This document shows positions 36,601-47,881 of a stretch of 64,000 bases of DNA, in pieces. The notes beneath the pieces are model-generated. The model saw nothing but the letters and a program-made list of their open reading frames with translations, was not told the origin of the DNA and did not search any database. The position numbers and the translations under genes are program-made. The first letter of the stretch is position 1. Each line of letters begins with the position of its first letter. Source of the DNA: Tomocerus qinae (lineage: Eukaryota; Arthropoda; Collembola; Entomobryomorpha; Tomoceridae); the NCBI GenBank assembly GCA_020055645.1, contig CM034546.1, forward strand, positions 28,272,001 to 28,336,000, written 5' to 3'.

Positions 36601-37792
36601 AATGCAAGGATATTTATTTCAAGATACGTAATTTACTTATTTTTGCTTCTTTTTCAATAAAAAACCGTAAATTTGTTGCTGCACTCATATGATTGCGCCA
36701 AATACGGCTGTATGACATTTATGAGCATTTACCAAGACGCGCCCGAAGGGCGCGGGTTTGTAAATGGCTTTTGTTGGCCAGGATACTTAAATTCGTTGAA
36801 GAAAATCTGGTAACCCTGATCGATACCCTCAAGTCCTCTGTTGCATGAATAACGTTAGAAGCGACAACAATATCATAATGATGTGGACAGAAGCCTTGTG
36901 CAGATGAATCGTTTTCAATATCTAATACTTTGTAGTCTACCATTTCAAAGGATGACAAATCTATTTTAGCATTGTCAAAGAATTGAGCAGATACGTCCGT
37001 GAAAGTATATTGGCAAGAAATTCCTCTGTACTGAAGTGACCTTAAAACCTCTTTTGACGTTGCCGCACTTCCTCCGCCAATTTCAATTATGCGAACAACT
37101 GTGCTGTCTTTAGACGATACAATGTCATCAAGGATTAAACCGATAAATTTTCCCATCCTAATGTTACCCAAAGAAATAACTAAACCTTTAGTGTAGAGAT
37201 CTAAGATATTCATATCTTTTCTACCAACTAATGCAGCTACAGGTTCAACTTTCTCGGTTATTACATTTCACAAGTTGTCGAAGCATTTGTCTAGTAACTC
37301 CAAATCCACTGGAACTACCATTTTTATTGTCTTATGCAGTTTTTCTAATTCAAGTTTAATTTCTTGCTTTGATGGAAATTGCTTTACCACTTTCCAATCA
37401 ACAGATTTTTTTTTTCATTTTAATTACATTTCCGTCTTCGATAAACATCTCAATTATCCGATCGAATAATTTGATTTGGTTAAGAGGTATTAAATTGTCC
37501 ACCATATATAATGTTGTATTGTAAATTTCTCCCAATTTCAGATGCATTCCATTTTCATTTAACATTTGTATCAATCTCAAGTGAATGTAGCGGTCGAGTA
37601 GATATTGTACTTCAGGATTGTATAACTCCATGTCCTTCTCCATGGAGATTTCCAAAGCCGGGATAACATCAGCAAAGTCTTTTAAAGCTTTTGTTTCCAA
37701 CCGAGATTGTAACGGACCTAACCGAGGACTCCAGGTGTTAATATATAAATCCTGCACTGATGTTTTCTGTTGTATAATCACGTTTAGAAATG
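33655..37792 (-). pseudogene. Relic B: decayed PKS copy with ER/KR deletion and MITE insertion
   Basis: Reading in gene direction: homology begins near the end of DH (37792), continues through the MT region, and reaches ACP (GLDSLMSVEL) and thioester reductase (GGTGYLG, YALTK). Lesions I can see: truncation of everything before the DH end; a run-of-T frame break near 37408; Trp-to-stop near 37269; a hAT MITE at 36118-36818 in the MT domain; a net 4-bp deletion near 35628; an in-frame deletion near 35218 joining SEDNQILSL directly to KSEKLLEYV, removing ER and KR; and a 2-bp expansion in an AT run near 33813 shifting the C-terminus. The ACP-TR part still reads open for over 600 codons, so decay is recent. 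Confidence 0.92.
36118..36818. mobile_element. hAT MITE family 1, copy 1 (701 bp), inserted in relic B
   Basis: Terminal inverted repeats CAGGGTTACCAG/CTGGTAACCCTG. Perfect 8-bp target duplication ATCGATAC (36110-36117 and 36819-36826). The subterminal region is rich in TACTTAAAT. The interior has GC-rich hairpins (TCGCGCTTCGCGCGA, GCGCCCGAAGGGCGC). No transposase. The duplication length and CAGGG ends identify hAT. Confidence 0.92.
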
Positions 37793-38456
37793 AAAAAAAA
37801 ATTTATGAAATTTTTATAAAATTTATGAAATTAAAATACATGTAAAAATCCCATATTGTTTTAAATGACTAACGCTAACCGTGTACATTTACATTTTACA
37901 TAAATACACATCGACTGTGTATATTAGACCTATGTTTTTCCTATTTACATTGATTTCCAATCAAATCAGGCAATAAGACCAGGTATTAAGCTTAATGCCG
38001 AGTAAAATTCAAGCATTAAGCTTAAAGCCTAGGCATTAAGCTTAATGCCGGGCATTTTTAGGCATTAAGCTTATCGCCTAGGCATTAAGCTTAATGCCTG
38101 AATTTACTGATTGCCGTTAACATATATATGGCGTACATACACTCATCCGTACATACAACCATTCTGATTACGTTTATACTATAGTCATAGTCATGATATT
38201 TCATTTATTTCAAATACTTCATTTATTTAATTTTTCGAGAAAAATTCCTAAAAATAAGAATTAATGCCATGTCTGCATGCAACGAATAAAATCATCGTTG
38301 AGACAAAATTCACTAATATAATATGTTTATTGCTATGCTATAATATAACTTTAACTATTTTAATAATGTAAAACTTCCTTAACCTAGCCAAAGGTCTTCT
38401 ACGCTTATAATATGTGCTTGTCAGGCAGTATGCAGATCTTTTAAGCTTTTGTGGAA
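37793..38456. other. Intergenic spacer between relic B and the chemoreceptor gene
   Basis: AT-rich DNA. Contains only the AAGCTT palindrome cluster; no gene recognised. Confidence 0.6.
37976..38102. repeat. Cluster of HindIII-centred palindromes
   Basis: Five copies of a near-palindromic ATTAAGCTTAATGCC-type motif; the best are perfect GGCATTAAGCTTAATGCC palindromes (about 38033-38050 and 38080-38097). They lie between relic B and the chemoreceptor gene. Function unknown. Confidence 0.8.
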
Positions 38457-39806
38457 TTATTCAACAGCTAACAAAAGTTTGATAACGCTACCACATACAT
38501 CAATTAGGAACACTGGTGGACTGTTATTGGTGATAGAGCTGTAGTTTCCGATTGTAAATGTGACTGGTCTGCACGATTTCCTGTATTTTTGGACGTAGCG
38601 ACTCTCCAATTTATTCCTGGAGGAGAAAAGTTGGAGACTTTTATTGCAGTTGTTGTACATTTCTGAAATCTTGAACATGATGACCAACATGAACAACCAT
38701 CCACCAATGGCAAATATTGTGGAGCCCAAAAAGAAGGATATTTGGAATGATGACATCATGGGGAAAAATTTTATGATCAACCAATTGCATAGGAGGATAA
38801 ATCGATTGATAGCGACGGATACTGGTTGCAAAATTTTACTCGCCAAATCTGTCATGATATTTAAATGTAGATTCAGCATTCGATTTATGTGAACCAAATT
38901 TAGTGCCGACCGAATCGAATTTTTCATCATGTATAAAGAATTTCCAAGTCTAAAAAATTTAAAATGTATGGTGGAATATAGTTCTTTTTTATTATTAGTA
39001 TAAAGTTTGATTAAAATAATTAAAATTGATTTAAACCTGATTTCTTTTCCGATGATTGTCAAATATGAATACATTAAATGAAATTCGTTCAGGAAGAAAT
39101 TCACCAAGGAAACAAAACAACCAGACTGCCAGGAAACTACGACCGATATCAAAATGTATAGGCTCCAATGCTGATACTCAGGTGGTAATAATTTGACTGG
39201 ATGAATTCGAGAGTCATGGTTTACCAAGGCGAAAATGCCAAAACCAATCGAGTACACGACTCCAAATGGAGTTGCCAATTTCTGGATGATCACTTGGTAT
39301 GTTTTGAAGTCGAAAGGCTCGTCCAAATAATATTTGGCTGAAAATACATAAACAAATTATTAATTCGGGATTAAAATTTTTTGTAATAAATGGATAGAAT
39401 TACTTTCGGTTTGTATGCAGACGGAGAAGGCATCTGTAGTCAGTTGGGCAATCATGGGCAAATAAATCAGCATCACCAAGTGGAAGGGAGTTCCTATTGC
39501 TAAGCCAGTAACTATGAAGAAACAAATGGCATGATTAAAGGATTCGTCCATTTCCAAAGTAAAGATGACGAGGTACGCCAATGTGTAGAAAAACAATATC
39601 AGCCAACAAATCACACTAATGTAATTTTTCACTCGATCGTATTTAGAATGGGAAACCTTGAAGATGTACTTTTCTGCATCGAAAATGGCAGGAATTGCTC
39701 CGAGCCTGTTTGCCATTTTTACATTGAAAGAAAAAATGCGATGTACTTCCAGACGGTTAATTGGAATCTTAAATTTTGATTCTTCTTGAATGTTATCTTC
39801 ACCCAT
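38457..39806 (-). CDS. Gustatory-receptor-like 7TM chemoreceptor
   Basis: Three exons: 39404-39806 (ATG start), 39037-39337, 38457-38949; phases match and give 398 residues, usual for arthropod Gr proteins (350-450). The 87-bp intron at 38950-39036 is in frame and open, so it could be retained. Several hydrophobic segments are visible (VICWLILFFYTLAYLVIF, FFIVTGLAIGTPFHLVMLIY, WSLYILISVVVSW, FFLGSTIFAIGGWLFMLVIM). The C-terminus has a CRPVTFTIGNYSSI...IDVCGSVIKLLLAV pattern like the conserved end of arthropod Grs. These are ligand-gated channels of sensory neurons; the ligand cannot be predicted. A hAT MITE sits 24 bp upstream of the ATG. It is unrelated to the PKS genes around it. Confidence 0.8.
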
Positions 39807-39830
39807 TTTAATGAATTTCAGATTTCACAG

Positions 39831-40518
39831 CAGGGTTACCAGGTATACTTAAATGGCAAGTATAATACTTAAATTGGGCCCTATACTTAAAATACTTGCA
39901 AGTATTTTAAAATACTTAAATTATACTTAAATATACTTAAATCAACTAAAATCGAAAACAATGAAATAACTTGAAGCCCTTTAATATTAGAACACTTTTT
40001 TATCGTTCAGGTACGTTGACTAATGGAAATTTTCTCGCGCTTCGAGCGAATTTAAGTATTTTTTGTCTTTAAATCCAGTTTAATAGTCAAATTTGTCTTC
40101 CAATTTCGAAGGAAATCCGTTAATAACTTATCAGTGGTGTATAAATAACAAACCTTTCTTCTTCAACTATGTCACTAAACCGTTAAAGCTAAATTGCTCA
40201 AAATTCGTTCAGTCTTTATTGATCAGTTTTGAAGTCGAATTTCAAAAATTTCTCGCGCTTGGCGCGATTTGGTATTTTCTCTTGACTTTCTCCTTCATAT
40301 ATGAAGTAATATGCAAGAATATTTATTTCAACATACGTAATTTACTCATTTTTCATCAAAAAACCGTAAATTTGTTAGCTGCGCTCATATGATAGCGCCA
40401 AATACGGCTGTATGACATTTGAAAGCATTTACCAAGAAGCGCCCGAAGGGCGCGGGTTGGTATATGGCTACTGGTGTCCAGGATACTTAAATTCGTTGAA
40501 GAAAATCTGGTAACCCTG
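39831..40518. mobile_element. hAT MITE family 1, copy 2 (688 bp), at the chemoreceptor 5' end
   Basis: Same CAGGGTTACCAG/CTGGTAACCCTG ends and the same interior as copy 1 in relic B. Perfect 8-bp duplication TTTCACAG (39823-39830 and 40519-40526). Inserted just upstream of the chemoreceptor start codon at 39806. Confidence 0.92.
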
Positions 40519-42326
40519 TTTCACAGGTTTTCATAAGCCCTAACCGTACAGTCCAACATTCAATGATGTTTTACATCCAATGCACGACGACTTGATAATA
40601 TTCAATTTAGATGAGAGTTACATTGGACTAGGAAGAATTACCGTTCTTCCGTATTACTATATATATTATAATATACTACCTAAATAATATTCTTATTTCC
40701 TAGTACTAACGATTCCATAATTTACCAAGAAATATAAGGTAAAGGAAATGCTTGGTTGTATGGCTTAATGATAAAAATTCAAAACGCAGTGAATGACTTC
40801 CTATTGTTCCTATAATAAGAATTTCTCCTTTTGCTAAACTTGTTTTCCTTTATTATAATCAAAGAGTCAAGATAAGTAACTAAAGATATGCCTCAGTATT
40901 CAGCACTGTGTAATCACAACGTTTTGCTACTTTTTGAGCAATTGGATGAACCCTGCTTTCGGAACAAATGTTTGGAGAATAAATAAAGTCAATCAATGGA
41001 TTTTAAGACTTTGTTCTATCCTAGCTCAGAGCAGATATGCCTTATAACATCAGGGATTTTTGTATTTTTCAACAATGCATTTTTTCGCATTGCTTGCATT
41101 GCATTTGTTTTGCGTTCAAATTTTGTTAGAATTGGTTGATATTTAAAGCAAAATAAATTAAGAAACTGAAAAGTGGGACCAATTTTCTACGCTATTAAGA
41201 CTTACCTATTTTCATTTTGCGGAACTGTTTTACTGTTTTTCTATTCTGTTTAGTTACATATTTTCTGAAAATAATTAAATACATATCCCGGCTTTAGAAC
41301 TATTTCTATACGATTTGGCTTTGCTTCCTGGCCAATAGAAAACCATTAATACAAATCGAAATTAAATTAACTCCACAGCCCTGAACAATGTTTTCAACTA
41401 TCTTCCTGTTCCTAAAGAAGATAATATTTCGCTAGTCTTGGTCATGTTACTATTACATGCTAGTTTAATCCAGGTCTCGAATGAATAAGTTATAAAACAT
41501 TCAAAAGTTAGGTTCCGATACTATTCCTAGTATTGACGATGACGACAGTGCTGTATATTTTTTGTTGACCTTGTTTTCTATGCAGGCAGTTAAAGAACAA
41601 CGAATAACCAAAGCATGACTATATAAACTGAAACTACTTACAATGTGGATAGGGAAATGATTAATATAATATACAATTACACCAACATAAATAATACCTA
41701 TATTGGTATCAGCTACAGGTCACAAACTCAAACCCCATTCAAACATTGCTCAGCGGCTAACATACATTAAAATCCCAAGTTGTGGTGAAATGCTTTGAAG
41801 ATTTGCCACTGTACCTTACCAACATGTAACTAAAATATATCTTAAATCAAGGATTCAAAAACGTATAAGTGAATGAAATAATGGTATTTATTACTCCTTA
41901 GTTACAATTGAAATAGTAAAGCAATGTGGATATTTTCAAGGGAACTGAATAAATATTTATTAGCATTTCTACTGAAAATGAAAATAATCTAACAATAAAA
42001 GTTACAGTTATTTTTAGATCAGCTATAAAAACGTAGGTAAAAGATTTAACAAATTACTTCCTTAGTAATGATAACTAAAAGCGTATGTATATATATTTAT
42101 ATAATGTTATTGATATTTTGTGTAAATAATTTTCAACAACGTATGATTATTAGTGCCCCTGAACATCACTAGTTGTTTTAAGTTTTAGTCTTAGATTAAA
42201 TTATACCTTATACATTATAAAGGTAGCGAATACTTAAATAATTTTGGTTCAGATGGATGTTGTTAATGATCAATTACTAACTGCACGTATACTGTACACT
42301 CTTTGACTAACAAGAAAATTATGTTA
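40519..42326. other. Intergenic and 3' flank of PKS-2
   Basis: No gene seen. From about 41690 to 42326 it matches the flank 3' of relic B (31780-33655 minus its insertions), marking it as part of the duplicated PKS unit. Confidence 0.6.
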
Positions 42327-45300
42327 CTATAAAATTCCTAAAGATTTGGCATATGTCAGGAAGTTTTTTGCTCCATCATAAGAGCTACCAATTCTTGAAG
42401 AAATATTTGGAATTACATCTAGGGTTTTCTGGCTAAATTTGGTGTCTATTAACGAACCTTTAAGAAAATGTTTTGCCATGTAAATATTATCACTGAAAGC
42501 GGTAGATAAGAAACCTTTGCTAAAAAATGATACCGCCTCATCCTTATCGGCGCGTTGTTGCATTGTTTTGATAAATTCGTCGTCACTAACAATCCTCAAA
42601 TTATAGCCTAGATCGGAAACTATATTTATAAATTCATTAACCTTTATGGTATTTGTGTGTATCAGATTGTACATTTCTGAGTCAACATTGTCATTAAAAA
42701 GAAAGTGCATCGTTAATTCAGCAGCTACATCTGGAGACATAAACGACCAGCCTCCTTTGTTATTACATATAATACCCAACTTTATTGCTAACACAAAAAA
42801 ATTAGTTACAACATCTGTCCCGATGCTGAAATAGCCTGTTACACTGTTTCCAGCTATATTTGGATATCGAATGACAATGCAAGGGATTCCTCTAGAAATC
42901 GCTTGCCTAATTAATTTCTCGCCTACAAACTTAGTTAAAGCGTATCCCAAGGCTATTCCTTCCGCGTTATTTTCATCTTCAGGAAACTCTTCGTAAGCAT
43001 ACCCATCACTGGTCAACCTATTTATGGCTGCAATTGACGAGGAATAAAATACTCGCTTTGTCTTAATATTTCCAGCAAACTTCAGGACATTTATTGTACC
43101 CAGGACGTTGACTGATCTCAAGTCAGTTGTATTAGTAGACGGACTCCAATATTCTTCAATGAAATTTACTTTGGCTGATATATGGTAGATAGCATCAACT
43201 TCTCGGGATAGAGAAATATACTCTTCTAATACCATTCCCAATTCATTCTGAGCTACGTCGCCTTTTACAACAGATATTCGAGTTAAATCTGCAGTCAGAT
43301 TATATTTGTTAAGATTTTTAATCAATCTTTCATAAGCTAGTTCTTGAGTAGAACTTCTAACCAAACAAATTACGGTAATAAAAGGTTTTTTCAAAAGGTT
43401 TTCAAGCAAATGGGCACCTAAGTGTCCCGTTCCTCCTGTTAAAAGAACCTTTCGAATCTCACTTGCTTTTACCGAATTTCCGCTTGCTATAATATCTTCA
43501 GGAAGAATTGAATCTTCCTCAATTAGTTTCTTTAATGCATTTTTATCTATTCGAAAAACTTCCGGTTCTGAACTTACTTCGACATTCCCCAATATCAAGT
43601 CAGTTAGACGTTCGCTTAACTTGCTAATATTTGGATAATCGTTAAATGTAACGGCACTTACCACCAAAGTGTTTCCCAGTAAATATTGGAGCTTATTTTT
43701 TAATTCTACAGACATAAGCGAGTCTAATCCTATTTCATAAAACATCTGATGTTCATTAATGTTTTCACTCTGTGGTATCTTCAGTATATCTCTAATAAGA
43801 GTGCCTAGTAATTTTTTCAAATATATTTTACCATCCGCAGGTTCTAATGACTTTACATAATCCAACAATTTCCCTGATTTAAAACAAATAGTGTCGTCTG
43901 TCTTACTTTTTCTGGTTTCATCAAGATTATCTTCGAAATAATGTCCTATTAATGGGGAAATACAACTAGCTTCCTTAACATTTATTTGTATTACCCCAAG
44001 TTGGACCAAAGGGGGTCGTGACATTACAAATTGTAAAGCATTAATTCCTTTGTCAGTTTTTAATGGATAGATTCCTGGATATTTTAAGTTAATGGCCACA
44101 CCAATATCTGACCAGGGTCCCCAGTTTATAGACTGTGCTGGTAATCCAATAGAATGGCGATAATGAGCAAATGAATCAAGAAAACAGTTTGCCGCACAGT
44201 GATTACTTTGTCCAAGTGGCGCAACTATAGCAGCCATTGATGAAACTAACACAAAATATTGCAATTGCAAATGTTTTGTCAAAGTATGCAAATTTAGACA
44301 ACCTTGGATTTTAGCGTTGAAAACAGATTGATATTTCTCCCAAGTTTGATTGGCAAATACGGAATCAGAAAGTACTCCCGCAGAGTGAATAACGCCTTTT
44401 AATGGAGGCAATGATAACTTATCCGAATGTATTGTCTGAAACAAGTTTTCACATTGCTGAACATTTCCTACATCTACCTCAAATGCTAACACACGACAGC
44501 CTTTACTTCGAATTGTATCTAATGCAATTAGTGTTTGTGAATGCGGTGCTGATCTTCCTATTAGTATCAAACATCCAGCACCGTAATCTGCCATCCATTT
44601 AGCTACTTCTAAGCCAATTCCCCTTAAGCCACCAGTAATAAGATACGATGCAGTTTTGATAAACAAAAATTCTTTTGTCTTTAACTCGCCACCAATTTTT
44701 GAAATTTCAGGCATTGATAAAACAATTTTACCAATATGCTGGGCTTTCATGAAATAATTTAGAGCGTTTCTTATATTTGTGATGTCAAATCGAGAGTATG
44801 CAACGGGCTTGATTATGTCTTTGTTATAAACGAATTGTATATTTTCTACTAATGTAGCCGGTTCAACCATCTCCAGATCAACAACTGTGTATGCTACATC
44901 AGGCCTCAGTTTTTGGACATGTTCTGGTTGCCAAATATTTACTTTTCCTATTTCGACAAATCGAGCATTCTTTGCACAATTTTCAAGTGTTGTTTCTTTC
45001 AAGCCTTCGCTAGTCAATGAATTCAAAACTACATCCACTCCGTTACCATTAGTTGATTTCTTTATTCCCTCACCGAATGACAGATCCCTAGAATTGAAAA
45101 TATAATGCAACCCAAGTGACCTTAAATAACACCTCTTTCTTCGACTTCCTGCGGTAGCTATAATTGTAGCGCCAATATATTTGGCAATTTGAACAGCAAA
45201 TAATCCTACACCTCCCGATGCTACGTGAATTAGAACAGTTTCGCCCTTTTTTAAATTAGCGACTGTAACGAGACAGTAATGTGCCGTGAGATGACAGGAT

Positions 45301-47881
45301 GGAATTGTGGAAGCTTCATATAAATTGAAATGAGATGGCTTGTGATAAATTGCACTTGTTTCCTTCTGCACGATATGGCTTGCTGCAGTACCCATACCAA
45401 ACCCGAAAACCTCATCACCTGGTTTAAATTTTGTTACACGAGAACCAACTTTTGAAACAATTCCAGCAAAATCAGAACCCATCTCATCATATAAACTCCG
45501 AAAGCCATCAGGTTTTAAGACAATAAAAATGTCTCTAAAATTAAGTGACATGGCTTTTATCACAACTTGGACATCGTCTGGCTCCAATGGAGGAGTTTTA
45601 GAAGGTTTAAAACTGACATCTGCGATTCTTTTGGTCGTTGGAATCTTGAGCTTATATCCTCCTTGTGGTAGACACAGAACGTCATATTCTTCAATACACC
45701 TTACATATTGCGGTATAAATTTCTTACCTTTCCTATAGCAAACAAAATTGGTTCCAGATTGAAAACATTCAAAATATATTTCTTTTGCATCATTTTGTAC
45801 ATCAATATCGTCGGGATCCATATCTACCAGAGACAAAGACAGTTTTGGAACTTCAGTTGTAAGACTTTTAAACATACCCCAAATTACAGCTCCTGAAGGA
45901 AGTACATTTTCCTGATTCGTTGCGTACATTGCACCTCTAGTCACTACAACTAATTTGACATTGGGATTTCCGCTTTTAGTAAAATATTTACAAACGTTGA
46001 GAGTTTTCATGTACAGCCCGTTAACATTAGTTAACTCAGAATCTAGCGGAATTAAGTAAAGAACTCCACAAATATCATTCAATTCCATGATTCTATTTAG
46101 TTCTTCCGTGAACTGAAATTCGTCCAGCATGTCCATAAATTGTAAGGTTTTGTTTTCAGTATTTGAGTTGGATTTCAGGCTGTGCTTCAGGGTTATCATG
46201 GTTTGTCCATTATTTAAAAATAATTTGATCACACTTTTATTAATTGTTTCCTCTCCGCAAATTGCAAGCCAAGTCTTTGACGTGGATGACACAGAAGATA
46301 AATGGAGTCGGACATTGGCCTTTGCACCTAGCACTGATGAACTTTTAGCGTCAGATGACAAAAGACATGACAGTTCGAAACCATTTTCAGTCAGTACTCG
46401 ATCCCATATATCTTTAGATACCATTGGATTCGTAGTCCTCAAATCGTAGTCTTTAAATTTCCAATAGCTGTCCAAAATACCAAAAATAATATCTACTAAT
46501 CTATGAGGTTGTATAAACTCTTGTAGAAGCAATATTCCTCTGTCAGTCAACAACTTTCTAATATTTCCTACCGATACCCTTAAGTCCTCTGTTGCATGAA
46601 TAACGTTTGAAGCGACAACAATGTCATAGTGGTATGGACAAAATCCCTGTTCAGATGGATCTTTCTCAATATCTAATACTTTGTAGTCTACCATTTCAAA
46701 CGATGACAATTCCATTTTAGCATTGTCAAAGAATTGAGACGAAACGTCGGTGAAAGTATATTGGTAAGAAATTCCTCTGTCCTGAAGTGCCTTTAAAACC
46801 TCTTTTGACGTGGCCGCACTTCCTCCGCCAATCTCAATTATGCGAACAACTGAGCTGTCTTTACACGATACAATGTCATCAAGGATTAAACCGATAAACT
46901 TTCCCATCCTAATATTAGCCAAAGAAATAACTAAACCTTTAGTGTAGAGATCTAAGATATTCATATCCTTTCTGCCAAATAATGCAGCTACAGGTTCAAC
47001 CTTCTCGGTTATTACATTCCACAAGTTGTCCATGCATTTGTCAAGTAACTCCAAATCTACTGAGACTACCATTTTTATTGCCTTTTGCAGTTTTTCTAAT
47101 TCAAGTTTAATTTCTTGCTTTGATGGAAATTCCTTCACCACTTTCCAATCAACGGAATATTTTTTCTTTTTAATTACATTTCCGTCCTCGATAAACATCT
47201 CAATTATACGATCGAATAATTTGATATGGTTAAGGGGTATTAAATTATCCACCATATATAATGTTGTATTGTAAATTTCTCCCAATTTCAGATACATTCC
47301 ATTTTGATTAAACATTTTTATCAATCTCAAGTGAATGTAGCGGTCGAGCTGATATTGTACTTCAAGATTGTATGACTCCATGTCCTTCTCCATGGAGATT
47401 TCCAAAGCCGGGATAACATCAGCGAAGTCTTTCAAAGTTTGTATCTGCAACCGAGATTGCAACGGGCCTAACCGAGAACTCCAAGTGTCGATATATAAAT
47501 CCGGCATTGATTTCTTCTGTCGGGTAATTGTGTTTAGAAATGAACCAACAGTTGTCGATACAAAATGGACACCTTCCATCAAAAATAATAAATTGAAATC
47601 CTGGTCGTATAACGAAACGATCCCACTGTTTGTTGTAGCATTCCAACTCCCATGTGCATAGACGACGTTAGATTGAATTTCACCAAAGGTGTAGCAGTTT
47701 TCTACTCCAGCAGGAAGACACAATGTTTGGTCTTTAATTTCCATCATTAATAATGCAATTGACTGCAACATCGATTCTAATACAATTGGATGATAAATAT
47801 ATTCTTCTAAATTCCAAGTGAAGTGTTTTATAGGAATCACTGCAAAAGCTTCGCTTCCCAACACACAAATGGATTCAATGC
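42327..47881 (-). CDS. PKS-2, 3' part: DH(duplicate)-MT-ER-KR-ACP-thioester reductase
   Basis: Continues the PKS-2 gene after the frame break at about 47881. In order: a second copy of the DH C-terminal half (IYHPIVLESMLQ, with the catalytic Asp replaced by Glu), MT (IEIGGGSAATS), pseudo-KR, ER (HVASGGVGLFAVQIA), KR (LITGGLRGIG; SNHCAANC with His at the catalytic Tyr position), ACP (GLDSLMSVEL) and TR (GGTGHLG, YALTK). The frame is open from 48113 to the stop at 42327, but the part above 47881 is out-of-frame DH sequence of the upstream half. Bases 47453-47881 are identical to 63414-63842 in PKS-3, whereas the flanks differ. Unless the joint is an assembly error or spliced out, PKS-2 cannot make one full-length synthase. 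Confidence 0.85.

Noticed and set aside
40093..40392. ORF inside the hAT MITE as a possible transposase fragment
   Set aside because: The other copy does not keep the same frame length, and no RNase-H-like or BED motif is visible.
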